Assembly (NCBI GenBank): GCA_031555505.1
Contig: JAVBUH010000063.1
Coordinates: forward strand, 1 to 58,800
Source of the DNA: JAJDIA01 sp031555505
Lineage (GTDB): Bacteria > Bacteroidota > Bacteroidia > Bacteroidales > Tannerellaceae
Reading direction: 5' to 3'
DNA: 58,800 nucleotides
The position numbers and the translations under genes were made by a program. The notes beneath the pieces are model-generated. The model was not told where the DNA came from. It did not search any database and saw nothing but the letters and a program-made list of their open reading frames with translations. Positions 1 through 8,103 of this stretch are shown here, piece after piece (the first letter of the stretch is position 1; every line of letters begins with the position of its first letter).

Positions 1-133
1 CGGTCTTAAGCATATAGAAGATTGAATCAAAAATCTCCCGTAAAGAGTGCTTGCGTTTGCGCTTGTCGTTTAAAACTACTAATATTGTATCCCATTGGCT
101 ATCGGTCAGATTGGTCGGATATGTTTTCTTCAT
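1..133 (-). CDS. Transposase N-terminus, IS5/IS4-like family (partial)
   Basis: Reading leftwards from the ATG at 133-131, the frame is open to the window edge (44 residues) and begins MKKTYPTNLTDSQW. A short N-terminal T-D-x-Q-W motif followed by a basic stretch (KRKRKHSLREIFDSIFYML) is characteristic of the N-terminal domain of IS5-family (IS4 superfamily) DDE transposases. The DDE catalytic residues are outside the window, so it cannot be said whether the gene is intact. Family placement is from the motif; the group within IS5 is not resolved. Confidence 0.6.
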   Translation of the reverse strand, partial: MKKTYPTNLTDSQWDTILVVLNDKRKRKHSLREIFDSIFYMLKT

Positions 134-231
134 TTTCTTTATAGCTTCGTAACCTTAAAGATACGAAGAAAATACGAATTAACCTACTGATAGCCAATGT
201 TTTATTATTATTTTATCCTATTTTTAAACAG
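1..231 (-). mobile_element. Insertion sequence fragment (IS5/IS4-type), cut by the window edge
   Basis: The 5' end of a transposase gene on the minus strand plus its upstream leader. A likely -7 box (TATCTTTA) lies at 156-163. The outer boundary near 231 is inferred from where an unrelated reading frame resumes. The terminal inverted repeat and target duplication cannot be verified because the other end lies outside the window. Confidence 0.5.
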
Positions 232-306
232 TTTCTTAGTCTGGGAGTAAAAACAGAACTAATAGAAGAGGTCACTATCAGCCCTGAATGGTTTGAACGA
301 ATCTAA
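232..306 (+). pseudogene. C-terminal remnant of an unidentified gene next to the IS end
   Basis: An open frame runs from about 232 to the TAA at 304-306 and ends ELIEEVTISPEWFERI. It has no start codon and abuts the inferred IS end, so it looks like the tail of a gene disrupted by the insertion. Only about 24 codons are visible and I do not recognise the family. It could equally be chance reading through non-coding DNA. Confidence 0.25.
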
Positions 307-406
307 AATTTCTCTGTTTTGATAGCGTTTACTATTATTTTTCAACGGCAGGAAAGGGATGGGACAAATCATAATTTGCACGACAAACGCACGACAGTAA
401 AATAAA

Positions 407-438
407 AACGCCTGATAATCAATTGATTATCAGGCGTT
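407..438 (-). terminator. Rho-independent terminator of tRNA-Asp
   Basis: A perfect 32-bp palindrome (stem AACGCCTGATAATC, AATT centre) starts 5 nt beyond the 3' end of the tRNA. On the minus strand it is followed by TTTTTATTTT. The position just after the tRNA and the U-rich tail fit an intrinsic terminator; the plus strand lacks a matching T-tract. Confidence 0.8.
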
Positions 439-442
439 AAAG

Positions 443-516
443 CGGTATGGACGGGACTCGAACCCGCGACCCCCTGCGTGACAGGCAGGTATTCTAACCA
501 ACTGAACTACCACACC
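443..516 (-). tRNA. tRNA-Asp (GTC anticodon)
   Basis: The minus strand folds as a complete cloverleaf. The acceptor is GGTGTGG paired with CCATACC, with discriminator G. The anticodon stem is CCTGC/GCAGG with loop CTGTCAC, giving anticodon GTC. The T-arm contains GGTTCGAGTCC. CCA is not encoded. A terminator follows and a -7 box lies about 40 nt upstream, so it is probably a single-gene transcript. Confidence 0.95.
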
Positions 517-555
517 ATTTTATCTCTATAATTGCTATTCCTCTGAATTGCCCTG

Positions 556-563
556 CAAAGATA
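556..563 (-). promoter_or_regulatory. -7 promoter box for tRNA-Asp
   Basis: TATCTTTG on the minus strand matches the Bacteroidetes -7 consensus TAnnTTTG. It lies 40 nt upstream of the mature tRNA 5' end. No clear -33 TTTG is visible. Confidence 0.5.
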
Positions 564-627
564 GGTGGTTTATTTGATCTAGCAATACATTGGCGTAAAA
601 AAAATGACGGAAAGAAATTATTTTCTC

Positions 628-635
628 TACTTTTG
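628..635 (+). promoter_or_regulatory. -7 promoter box for the aminotransferase gene
   Basis: TACTTTTG matches TAnnTTTG and lies 20 nt before the ATG at 656, predicting a very short 5' leader. The -33 element is not evident. Confidence 0.5.
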
Positions 636-655
636 CACGACGTAAAATAAGCAAC

Positions 656-1969
656 ATGAAAAATACTCCTGTAGATTACCAGAAAGCAAAGCAAGTAATA
701 GCCAGTTATGGTCTCCCCGATTTCGGGAAGGCTACGATCCGCGAAGTAGTCGCCATTTCCGGACAGCTGGAAGCAGAAACAAAAACAGAGTTTATCCACA
801 TGGAGATGGGCGTGCCCGGATTACCCGCTGCACAGGTAGGGTTGGAAGCCGAAATAGCGGCACTGCAAAACGGAGTAGCTTCTATCTACCCCAACATCAA
901 TGGTATCCCGGAAATAAAAAAAGAAGCTTCCCGTTTCGTCAAAGCATTTATCAATGTAGATATCAATCCGGAATGTTGTGTACCGGTAACCGGATCCATG
1001 CAAGGCACATTTGCCTCTTTCCTCACAGCCAGTCAAAGCGATCCGGCCAAAGATACCATCCTGTTTATCGACCCCGGCTTTCCGGTACAAAAGCAACAGA
1101 TTGCGGTGATGGGAAGTAAATATGCCTCTTTCGACGTATATGCATACCGTGGTGAAAAGTTGCACGACAAACTGGAAGAATACCTGGCGAAAGGCAATAT
1201 TGCCGCCCTGGTCTATTCCAACCCCAATAACCCGGGATGGTTCTGCCTCACAGAGGAGGAATTGAAAACCATCGGGCAACTGGCCACACAATACGATGTG
1301 ATCGTGATCGAAGACCTCGCATATTTTGCCATGGACTTCCGAAAAGACCTCGGCACCCCCTTCCAGCCACCTTACCAACCCAGCGTGGCACACTATACAG
1401 ATTATTATATCCTGCAAATATCCGGTTCAAAGGCATTCAGTTATGCCGGGCAACGCATTGGAGTAACAGCGATATCCAACAAGCTCTATCACCGCGCTTA
1501 TCCGGGACTTACGCAACGTTACGGCGGAGGCACCTTCGGATCGGTCTACATCCATCGGGTGCTGTATGCAATGACGTCGGGAACCAGCCATTCCGCCCAA
1601 TATGCATTGGCGGCCATGTTTAAAGCTGCTTCCGACGGCACATTCGATTTCATCTCCGAAGTGAAAGAATACGGACGCCGGGCGCAACGGATGAAAGAGA
1701 TCTTTACCCGTTACGGATTCCAAATCGTGTACGACCTCGACCTGGATAAACCGATCGCCGACGGTTTCTACTTCACCATAGCTTATCCTGGCATGACCGG
1801 TGGCGAACTGATGGAAGAACTTATATATTACGGCATCAGTGCCATTTCGCTGAGTACCACCGGAAGCAACCAGGAAGGTGTACGCGCTTGTACCTCCTTT
1901 ATCAAACCGCATCAGTACGACTTGCTGGAAGAACGGCTCAAACTTTTCAAAGCGGATCATCTCTGCTAA
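656..1969 (+). CDS. PLP-dependent aminotransferase, class I/II
   Basis: A 437-residue cytoplasmic fold-type I PLP enzyme. The Schiff-base lysine is recognisable at about Lys259 in SGSKAFSYAGQRIG. Upstream are the family's NPNNPG segment (cofactor/substrate contacts) and an IEDLAY stretch (aspartate near the pyridine nitrogen). The glycine-rich turn around residue 110 (TGSMQGTF) fits the phosphate-binding loop. Length is slightly above the usual 390-420. The amino-acid substrate cannot be read from the sequence. The gene has its own promoter-like box and a terminator at 2010-2043, so it appears monocistronic. Confidence 0.85.
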   Translation: MKNTPVDYQKAKQVIASYGLPDFGKATIREVVAISGQLEAETKTEFIHMEMGVPGLPAAQVGLEAEIAALQNGVASIYPNINGIPEIKKEASRFVKAFINVDINPECCVPVTGSMQGTFASFLTASQSDPAKDTILFIDPGFPVQKQQIAVMGSKYASFDVYAYRGEKLHDKLEEYLAKGNIAALVYSNPNNPGWFCLTEEELKTIGQLATQYDVIVIEDLAYFAMDFRKDLGTPFQPPYQPSVAHYTDYYILQISGSKAFSYAGQRIGVTAISNKLYHRAYPGLTQRYGGGTFGSVYIHRVLYAMTSGTSHSAQYALAAMFKAASDGTFDFISEVKEYGRRAQRMKEIFTRYGFQIVYDLDLDKPIADGFYFTIAYPGMTGGELMEELIYYGISAISLSTTGSNQEGVRACTSFIKPHQYDLLEERLKLFKADHLC

Positions 1970-2009
1970 GCCTATCCATCAGGAGCATCTTTGCGAACTG
2001 CACAAGCCG

Positions 2010-2043
2010 GGCTTTTGGTTAATCTTTATTAACACAAAAAGCC
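2010..2043. terminator. Bidirectional intrinsic terminator
   Basis: GGCTTTT-g-GTTAAT pairs with ATTAAC-ac-AAAAGCC across a CTTT loop. T-rich and A-rich flanks on the two sides would work for either strand. It lies 40 nt after the aminotransferase stop. Confidence 0.6.
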
Positions 2044-2117
2044 GGGCTTTTCATTGGTCATTTACCACAAAAGCTATATATTGTCGGTTCATTTGTTTAC
2101 TATTGAACCAAAAAACG

Positions 2118-2714
2118 ATGACTGCAGATAACAATATGTTCAAGATTATGCACAACAACGTGGTTCCCGACCAAGGAAGTATCCTCATATCGGAACCGTT
2201 TTTGCGAGACACGTACTTTCAACGCGCTGTTGTTTTACTGGTCGAACATACCGCCAGCGGATCAATGGGATTTGTGCTGAACAAGAAAACCGACTTGATT
2301 GTCAATTCCTTTTTCAAGGAGCTGGAAGGTGTACCCGAAATACCCATCTATCTGGGAGGGCCGGTCAGCGCCAACCGCCTCTTCTTCATCCATTCGTTAG
2401 GAAACGTCATTATACCCGGAGCTCTTCCTATCAATGATGAGTTATACTTCGACGGCGACTTCGAAGCCTTCAAGCAATATGTACTCAGTGGTCGTCCGAT
2501 AAAAGGGAAAGTCAAATTTTTCCTCGGTTACTCAGGCTGGTCAAAAGGACAACTGAGTGAAGAAATCAATGAAAATTTCTGGGTAGTAAGTCATACGCCC
2601 AGCCATAGTATAATTGAAGCCGAAGGCGACTATTACTGGAAAAAGGAACTCATCCAATTAGGAAAGAAATACAAGACGTGGACCAATTACCCCAAAGACC
2701 CCTATCTCAATTAG
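2118..2714 (+). CDS. YqgE/AlgH family protein
   Basis: 198 residues, cytoplasmic, single domain spanning nearly the whole protein. Diagnostic features are the N-terminal block P-D-x-G-S-I-L-I-S-E-P-F (about residues 14-26), then FQRAVVLLVEH and GSMGFVLNK (about 30-55), the LGGPV turn, and the FLGYSGWSKGQL segment typical of YqgE/AlgH (DUF179). The family's biochemical role is unsettled; AlgH was linked to alginate regulation in Pseudomonas, which is not transferable here. The in-frame ATG at 2118 is chosen because upstream sequence overlaps the terminator and shows no family similarity; ATG at 2136 is an alternative. Confidence 0.85.
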   Translation: MTADNNMFKIMHNNVVPDQGSILISEPFLRDTYFQRAVVLLVEHTASGSMGFVLNKKTDLIVNSFFKELEGVPEIPIYLGGPVSANRLFFIHSLGNVIIPGALPINDELYFDGDFEAFKQYVLSGRPIKGKVKFFLGYSGWSKGQLSEEINENFWVVSHTPSHSIIEAEGDYYWKKELIQLGKKYKTWTNYPKDPYLN

Positions 2715-2761
2715 TTCCCCGGTTTGTATCCATCTGTTTGAATTAATATACTCATACCACC

Positions 2762-4246
2762 ATGTTGAAGAAACTACTATGCACCATTTTTTTGGCAGGT
2801 CTGGCCAGTACTGGATATGCCCAGTATGAAGCGGAAGCCTGGGTTACACTACCCGATCGTTCCGCCCTGTTTGAAAAACAGTCAGACAAAATTATTTTTT
2901 CGTCACAACAGGCCCGTCGGGGTACTTCCACAATCGTGATTGACGAACAACACACCATGCAATCGGTAGATGGCTTCGGCTACTCCCTTACCGGAGGAAG
3001 CGCCGAACTGATGATGCTGATGACGCCCGCTGCACGGTCGGCCCTCATTCAGGACCTGTTCTCCGTCAAAGACAACCACATCGGTGTAAGTTATATCCGG
3101 CTGACCATCGGCGCTTCCGATATGAACAGTTTTGTCTTCACGTATAATGACCTCAAACCAGGAGAGAAAGATGTGGAGTTGAAGAAGTTTGACCTGGCAC
3201 AAGATAAAAAAGACGTCATTCCCGTGATGAGAGAGATACTGGCCGTCAATCCCGATATCAAGATACTGGCCTCCCCCTGGTCTGCTCCTACCTGGATGAA
3301 AACCAACGACAAGGTAAAAGCTGGCACTCTCAACCCTACCTATTATGATGTATACGCCCGTTACTTTATCAAGTACATCCAGGCGATGCAAAAAGAAGGT
3401 ATTACGATTGATGCCGTCACCATCCAGAACGAACCGATCAATGCCAACAATACCCCCAGTATGCGGATGAATGCACGTGAACAGGGCAACTTCATCAAGA
3501 ACTACCTGGGACCACAGTTGGAAAAGGCGGGACTACAGACAAAAATCGTACTCTTCGACCACAACCTCGACCGTCCCGATTACCCGCTCACCATCCTGAA
3601 CGATCCTGCCGCCGCCCGCTACGTAGACGGTTCCGGCTTCCATCACTATGGGGGCGATATGAGTGCCATGACGATGGTCCACCATGCGTTTCCGGACAAG
3701 CATCTCTATTTCACCGAACAAATGGTGGTTGAAAACCCCGAAAGCAAGACCATCGCCATCTCCGGCCAGGTGAAACGGATGATCATTGACGTCGCCCGTA
3801 ACTGGAGCCGCAACGTGCTCCTGTGGAACCTCGCCGCCGACCCGCTGAACGATCCGCATACAGACGACGGCGGTTGCCCGATGTGCCAGGGAGCTGTCAC
3901 ACTCGATCAGGACCAGGTCACAAAAAACCTGGCTTATTATGTGATCGCCCATGCGTCCAAATTCATCCGTCCGGGTTCAGTCCGCATTGCATCCACCCAT
4001 CCGGGAGATATGACAGTAGCCCTTACCACCGATGAAGAACGTCCAGACGTGGTACGTACAGCCTCTGTCACCAATTACGATGTACTACCCAACGTGGCCT
4101 TTCGTACGCCCAACGGCCGGATTGTCCTCGTTGTATCCAATACCAGTTGGAACACACAATCGTTCAACATCCAGTTCCGCTCGCAATATGCTTCCGTCAA
4201 ACTGCCTCCGGGCGCTGTAGGTACATACGTTTGGAGCAACGACTAA
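2762..4246 (+). CDS. Secreted glycoside hydrolase family 30
   Basis: 494 residues with a signal peptide (MLKKLLCTIFLAGLASTGYA, cleavage before Gln). The GH30 hallmarks are visible: GFGYSLTGG near residue 74, the acid/base Glu at about 224 in TIQNEP, and the nucleophile Glu at about 319 in YFTEQMV. A short C-terminal beta domain follows. The architecture resembles the GH30 beta-1,6-glucanase/glucosylceramidase branch (GH30_1/GH30_3), so a role in degrading beta-linked glucan or glycolipid in the periplasm or at the surface is plausible. Substrate is inference only. There is no SusC/D pair next to it. It converges on the GNAT gene with a 12-nt gap. Confidence 0.85.
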   Translation: MLKKLLCTIFLAGLASTGYAQYEAEAWVTLPDRSALFEKQSDKIIFSSQQARRGTSTIVIDEQHTMQSVDGFGYSLTGGSAELMMLMTPAARSALIQDLFSVKDNHIGVSYIRLTIGASDMNSFVFTYNDLKPGEKDVELKKFDLAQDKKDVIPVMREILAVNPDIKILASPWSAPTWMKTNDKVKAGTLNPTYYDVYARYFIKYIQAMQKEGITIDAVTIQNEPINANNTPSMRMNAREQGNFIKNYLGPQLEKAGLQTKIVLFDHNLDRPDYPLTILNDPAAARYVDGSGFHHYGGDMSAMTMVHHAFPDKHLYFTEQMVVENPESKTIAISGQVKRMIIDVARNWSRNVLLWNLAADPLNDPHTDDGGCPMCQGAVTLDQDQVTKNLAYYVIAHASKFIRPGSVRIASTHPGDMTVALTTDEERPDVVRTASVTNYDVLPNVAFRTPNGRIVLVVSNTSWNTQSFNIQFRSQYASVKLPPGAVGTYVWSND

Positions 4247-4258
4247 AAGAGTAGTGAT

Positions 4259-4783
4259 TTAGGTATTCAGCAACTGCATCACCAGTACATCCCGGTAACC
4301 ATCTACCGTCACCTGCCAGTCGGTCAGTTTGCCTGTTGTCGTAAAGCCACAGCGTTCAAACAGCATCCGGCTGGCTTCGTTATTATCAGGCACATGCACA
4401 TAGATCTGATGCAATTTGAGGAAAGAAAACACATACGCAACCAATAGATCGACAGCCTCCGTAGCCACGCCATTCCCCTGATAAGCCGGATCGATCAACA
4501 CCCCTACTCCCACCCGCCTGTGATGCGGATCAAAGTCGTACATATCCACCGTTCCAATCGCCACACCATTGTCTTTCAGTTCAATCACCAGGCGAAGCTG
4601 TTTCAGATCATACAAATCGCGATGCGACTGCGCGATATATTCCTTTAATACATACCGTGAGTAAGGAGAAAGCGTATTACCCACGCCCCACCATTCGGTA
4701 TTATTCTCCCACCGGTAGATTGAAGCGAGATCTTCAGGCTCCAACGCCCGGAGGCGGATATGTGAATTTTCAAGTAGTATCAT
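4259..4783 (-). CDS. GNAT family N-acetyltransferase (RimJ/RimL-like)
   Basis: 174 residues. It has the RimJ/RimL-like opening IRLRALEPEDL, the acetyl-CoA pyrophosphate-binding motif A around VGVLIDPAYQGNGVATEA (Q-x-x-G-x-A type), and motif B NNEASRMLFERCGF. It belongs to the Acetyltransf_3 branch, which acetylates protein N-termini, polyamines or antibiotics; the substrate here is unknown. Its start overlaps the stop of the upstream glycosyltransferase gene by 4 nt (ATGA), so the two are translationally coupled. Confidence 0.8.
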   Translation of the reverse strand: MILLENSHIRLRALEPEDLASIYRWENNTEWWGVGNTLSPYSRYVLKEYIAQSHRDLYDLKQLRLVIELKDNGVAIGTVDMYDFDPHHRRVGVGVLIDPAYQGNGVATEAVDLLVAYVFSFLKLHQIYVHVPDNNEASRMLFERCGFTTTGKLTDWQVTVDGYRDVLVMQLLNT

Positions 4784-5961
4784 TCGTTGTTACCGGGCGA
4801 CACAAGTTGGCCGCTTTTAAGAGTGAACAGATGATGTGTACAATGCTTATCCTCCAGTTTATCCATGAAAAGCAGCATTTGTTCAAAACGAACATCAGGA
4901 TAGCAGAACACATAGTCGGTAAATCCTTTCATCCGGTTCCGGCGGCAGATAGCATCCATCACCCGCTCGGTATCCAGATCCCAGAGGTTGACGTACTCCA
5001 AATCGGGCATCCGTTTCACACAAGCAGCCTTTACGGCTTCAAAATGATCTTCATGGCAGAAAACAAGCAGGCGGCGATGTTTCACCGGTTTCCGTTTCTT
5101 CGCCTTCGACGTTCCGAACAGGGATGCCATACCCGCTTTCAGCCAGACGCCCATCCGGATCAGGCTGGTAACAAACCATCCCGACCGGGGATAATATTTC
5201 CGGTAGAAGATGATCATTGCCCCATAGAAGGCACGGATATACGACGGGTCGCCATACTTCGTCGACTCTCCTTTATAATGCAGGATCCGTTCCGGTATAT
5301 AGTAATTTTTGTATCCACTCTGTTGGATACGGTAAGAGAGGTCGATATCTTCGCCATACATAAAGAACGACTCGTCCAGCCATCCCACTTTGTCCAACGC
5401 TTCGTGGCGGATCAGCATGAAAGCCCCTGCCAGCACATCCACCTTATGCTGTTTGTCAGCCGACAGGTACGGCAGGCTGTAGCGGGCAAACACAGACGAA
5501 TACGGGAACAGTTTAGACAGCCCGAACAATTTACAGAATGACACCCAGGGCGTAGGGAAAGCTCTCTTACTCTCAGGCAGGAACCGTCCGTGTGCATCCA
5601 GCATCCTCACACCCACAGCACCGGCTTTCGGATGTTCGTCCAGAAAAAAGCAGAGCGAACGGAGACTTTCCTCGCCGATCACCGTATCCGGGTTCAGCAA
5701 GAGGATATACTCACCCTGGCACTGACGAATGGCCTGGTTATTAGCCGTGGCAAAACCCGGATTCGTTTCATTGCCGATAAATGTCACTTCCGGAAATAAC
5801 GGCTGCAAATAGGCCAACGAGCCATCGGTCGAGTGGTTATCCACCACAATCACTTCCGCATCCATTCCCGCCGTAGCCGCCTGCACAGCATACAGGCAGT
5901 GCTGGAGGAAATATTTCACGTTATAATTAACAATGACAACAGACAGTTTTATTTCATACAT
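4780..5961 (-). CDS. Glycosyltransferase family 2 protein
   Basis: 393 residues. The N-terminal GT-A domain (about 1-240) opens VVIVNYNV, followed by the nucleotide-binding DNHSTDGS, the metal-binding NPDT (D-x-D-like), and the acceptor/catalytic YGEDIDLSYR block, as in rhamnosyltransferase-like GT2 enzymes. About 120 C-terminal residues (RRLLVFCHEDHF onward) have no family assignment I can make; a hydrophobic stretch (YPRSGWFVTSLIRMGVWLKAGMASLF) may associate with the membrane. It is probably involved in surface polysaccharide or glycolipid synthesis. It lies between recR (18 nt away) and the GNAT gene, all minus strand, so an operon is likely. Confidence 0.85.
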   Translation of the reverse strand: MYEIKLSVVIVNYNVKYFLQHCLYAVQAATAGMDAEVIVVDNHSTDGSLAYLQPLFPEVTFIGNETNPGFATANNQAIRQCQGEYILLLNPDTVIGEESLRSLCFFLDEHPKAGAVGVRMLDAHGRFLPESKRAFPTPWVSFCKLFGLSKLFPYSSVFARYSLPYLSADKQHKVDVLAGAFMLIRHEALDKVGWLDESFFMYGEDIDLSYRIQQSGYKNYYIPERILHYKGESTKYGDPSYIRAFYGAMIIFYRKYYPRSGWFVTSLIRMGVWLKAGMASLFGTSKAKKRKPVKHRRLLVFCHEDHFEAVKAACVKRMPDLEYVNLWDLDTERVMDAICRRNRMKGFTDYVFCYPDVRFEQMLLFMDKLEDKHCTHHLFTLKSGQLVSPGNNE

Positions 5962-5979
5962 AGTGCGCTTGTTAACGAG

Positions 5980-6603
5980 TTACAGTTTGAGTGAATCCGA
6001 AAAAGGCATCCGGTTCAGGATGGAACGCCCCAGTGTGATCTCGTCGGCATACTCAATCTCATCACCGATGGAGATACCGCGTGCGATCACGCTGATTTTC
6101 ACTTCCAGTCCGGAAAGCTTGCGATAGATGAAAAAGTTGGTCGTATCTCCTTCCATCGTGGTACTCAGCGCCAGGATCACCTCTCTTACTTCGCCTCCGG
6201 CTACGCGACATACCAGGCTGTCTATCTGCAAGTCGGCCGGGCCTATCCCGTCCATCGGCGAAATAATACCACCCAGCACATGATACACACCGCGGAATTG
6301 CCCGGTATTCTCAATTGCCATCACCTCTTTGATATTCTCCACCACACATACAAGCGAATGATCGCGTGATGGACTGGCGCAGATCGAGCACATTTCCGTA
6401 TCACACAAATTATGGCACACTTTACAATATTTCACATCACGACGCAATGCCAATAAAGCCGACGTAAAATTCTCGGTATATTTCCCCTCCCTGCGGAGCA
6501 TATAGAGCGCCAGCCGGAGTGCTGTTTTCCGCCCGATACCGGGCAGCGAAGCCAATTCGTTCACCGCATTTTCCAGCAAAGCCGATGGATATTTCTGATT
6601 CAT
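5980..6603 (-). CDS. recR: Recombination protein RecR
   Basis: 207 residues, close to the usual 198-205. Features in order: helix-hairpin-helix LASLPGIGRKTALRLA (17-32), a zinc finger with Cys60, Cys63, Cys72 and Cys75, and a Toprim domain (VCVVENIKEVMAIENTG through about 175) with the GGIISPMDGIGP stretch. It acts with RecF/RecO in loading RecA at gaps. The start at 6603 fits the family N-terminus and lies just downstream of a -7 box. Confidence 0.97.
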   Translation of the reverse strand: MNQKYPSALLENAVNELASLPGIGRKTALRLALYMLRREGKYTENFTSALLALRRDVKYCKVCHNLCDTEMCSICASPSRDHSLVCVVENIKEVMAIENTGQFRGVYHVLGGIISPMDGIGPADLQIDSLVCRVAGGEVREVILALSTTMEGDTTNFFIYRKLSGLEVKISVIARGISIGDEIEYADEITLGRSILNRMPFSDSLKL

Positions 6604-6623
6604 CCGTTCGTTTTCTTTGCTGG

Positions 6624-6631
6624 CAAAGATA
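6624..6631 (-). promoter_or_regulatory. -7 promoter box for recR
   Basis: TATCTTTG on the minus strand fits TAnnTTTG, 20 nt upstream of the recR ATG. It would drive recR and the two genes behind it. Confidence 0.5.
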
Positions 6632-6902
6632 GGGATTTATATGGATATACACGGCCGCATATCCCGACAATAAGAGAGGCGGCCACTGCCAGGCATCCAT
6701 GTGAGCAAACAGCGGAGCACTATCGCACTATTATTTATAGTACGCGCGCAAAGAGAGAAGTCGTATTTTTCGTTATGCCCAAAGAAATCAGGTTGTTCTT
6801 GTGTGCCCCATGAAAATGTAAAAATAAGTAGCTCTTCCTGCCAAACTACGCGAAATAGGGGTATACCGGGTGGACAAAATCGGGATAAAGCGTAAACAAA
6901 CC

Positions 6903-6918
6903 ATAAAGCATGCTTTAT
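6903..6918. promoter_or_regulatory. Palindrome upstream of galM, candidate operator
   Basis: ATAAAGCATGCTTTAT is a perfect 16-bp palindrome about 40 bp upstream of the near-consensus galM -7 box (6958-6965), a reasonable place for an activator or repressor dimer. It does not resemble the inverted repeat upstream of araD, so it may bind a different regulator. Function is inferred from symmetry and position only. Confidence 0.35.
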
Positions 6919-6992
6919 AACATAAATCCCATCACCCTGAAATACGAATAAGAAAAGTACTTTTACACGCAATTTAATAGCAAAAACAGTAC

Positions 6993-8072
6993 ATGAAAAA
7001 CAAAATCACGCTATCTGGGTTGTCTATTGATGCTTTCAGCAAACAAATAGACGGGAAAGATACCATGCTTTATGTCCTTTCTAACAATAAAGGAGCTGAA
7101 TTGACCATCACTAACTATGGAGCCAGGATCGTGTCGTTGGTTGTCCCGGACAGGGACGGAAAGCCCACCGATATAGTGACCGGCCACAATTCCATCGACG
7201 AATATATCACTTCCGAAGAGCCTTATTTCGGCGCTGTCTGCGGACGATACGGCAACCGTATCGCCAAGGGATGCTTTGTGCTGGACGGTGTGACGTACGA
7301 CAAACTGGCCATTAACAACGGCCCGAACAACCTCCATGGAGGGATCAATGGTTTCAACACGCTGGTATGGGAGGTGGCAAAGGCCGACAGCCGGATGATC
7401 GAATTACACTATACAGCCGCCGATGGCGAAGAAGGCTTCCCCGGCAAACTGCATACGATCGTGACGTATGAACTGACCGACGACAACGAAGTGGTGATCG
7501 CCTACCAGGCCACCACCAGCAAACCTACGGTGCTCAACCTCACCAACCATGCCTACTTCAACCTTTCGGGAGCAGGCGATCCATATATAGGTGATCATTT
7601 GCTGACTATCAACGCAGACTACTACCTGCCGACCGACAGCACTGCTATCCCCTACGGTCTGAAAGAACCGGTGGAAGGCACCCCGATGGACTTCCGTACA
7701 CCGCATACCGTGGGTGGGCGGATCAACGACGACTTTGAACAACTGGTCTTCGGCAAAGGCTATGACCATACGTTTATACTAAATAAGGAAGGTGGCGAAC
7801 TGTCGCTCTGCGCCCATTGCGAATCGCCCAAGACAGGCATCGTAATGGAGACGTATACTACCGAGCCCGGCGTGCAACTGTATACCGGCAACTGGATGAC
7901 CGGCCATTTCGCCGGCAAGAATGGCCAGCGGTATCCTGAACGCGCTGCCCTGTGCCTTGAAACTCAACACTTCCCTGATAGTCCGAATAAACCGGACTAT
8001 CCGTCTACCGTGCTCCGCCCGGGGGAAACGTTCGAAAGCCGGACGATATTCAAATTCTCAGTCAACTCCTAA
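6993..8072 (+). CDS. galM: Aldose 1-epimerase (galactose mutarotase)
   Basis: 359 residues, no signal peptide, so cytoplasmic. It interconverts alpha and beta anomers of galactose or other aldoses before phosphorylation. Family motifs: GRYGNRIAKG, NGPNNLHGG (catalytic-pocket His), VLNLTNHAYFNLSG (second His), GYDHTF, and ETQHFPDSPNKPDYPS with the catalytic glutamate preceding the PNKP loop. It is first in the tight order galM, FHS transporter, galK, araR, an arrangement known for Bacteroides galactose loci. Confidence 0.95.
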   Translation: MKNKITLSGLSIDAFSKQIDGKDTMLYVLSNNKGAELTITNYGARIVSLVVPDRDGKPTDIVTGHNSIDEYITSEEPYFGAVCGRYGNRIAKGCFVLDGVTYDKLAINNGPNNLHGGINGFNTLVWEVAKADSRMIELHYTAADGEEGFPGKLHTIVTYELTDDNEVVIAYQATTSKPTVLNLTNHAYFNLSGAGDPYIGDHLLTINADYYLPTDSTAIPYGLKEPVEGTPMDFRTPHTVGGRINDDFEQLVFGKGYDHTFILNKEGGELSLCAHCESPKTGIVMETYTTEPGVQLYTGNWMTGHFAGKNGQRYPERAALCLETQHFPDSPNKPDYPSTVLRPGETFESRTIFKFSVNS

Positions 8073-8103
8073 AAACTAATTAATACTAAAAATTAAAACA
8101 GTT

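Larger units (their letters stand above)
6604..6992. other. Divergent intergenic region between recR and galM
   Basis: 389 bp without a convincing gene. It holds the recR -7 box, a 16-bp palindrome (6903-6918), and a near-consensus -7 box for galM, TACTTTTA at 6958-6965. Nothing else is recognisable; short frames on both strands lack family similarity. Confidence 0.6.

Noticed and set aside
6604..6992. Short genes in the recR-galM gap
   Set aside because: Frames of 64 to 111 codons on both strands overlap each other and show low-complexity residue use without known motifs.
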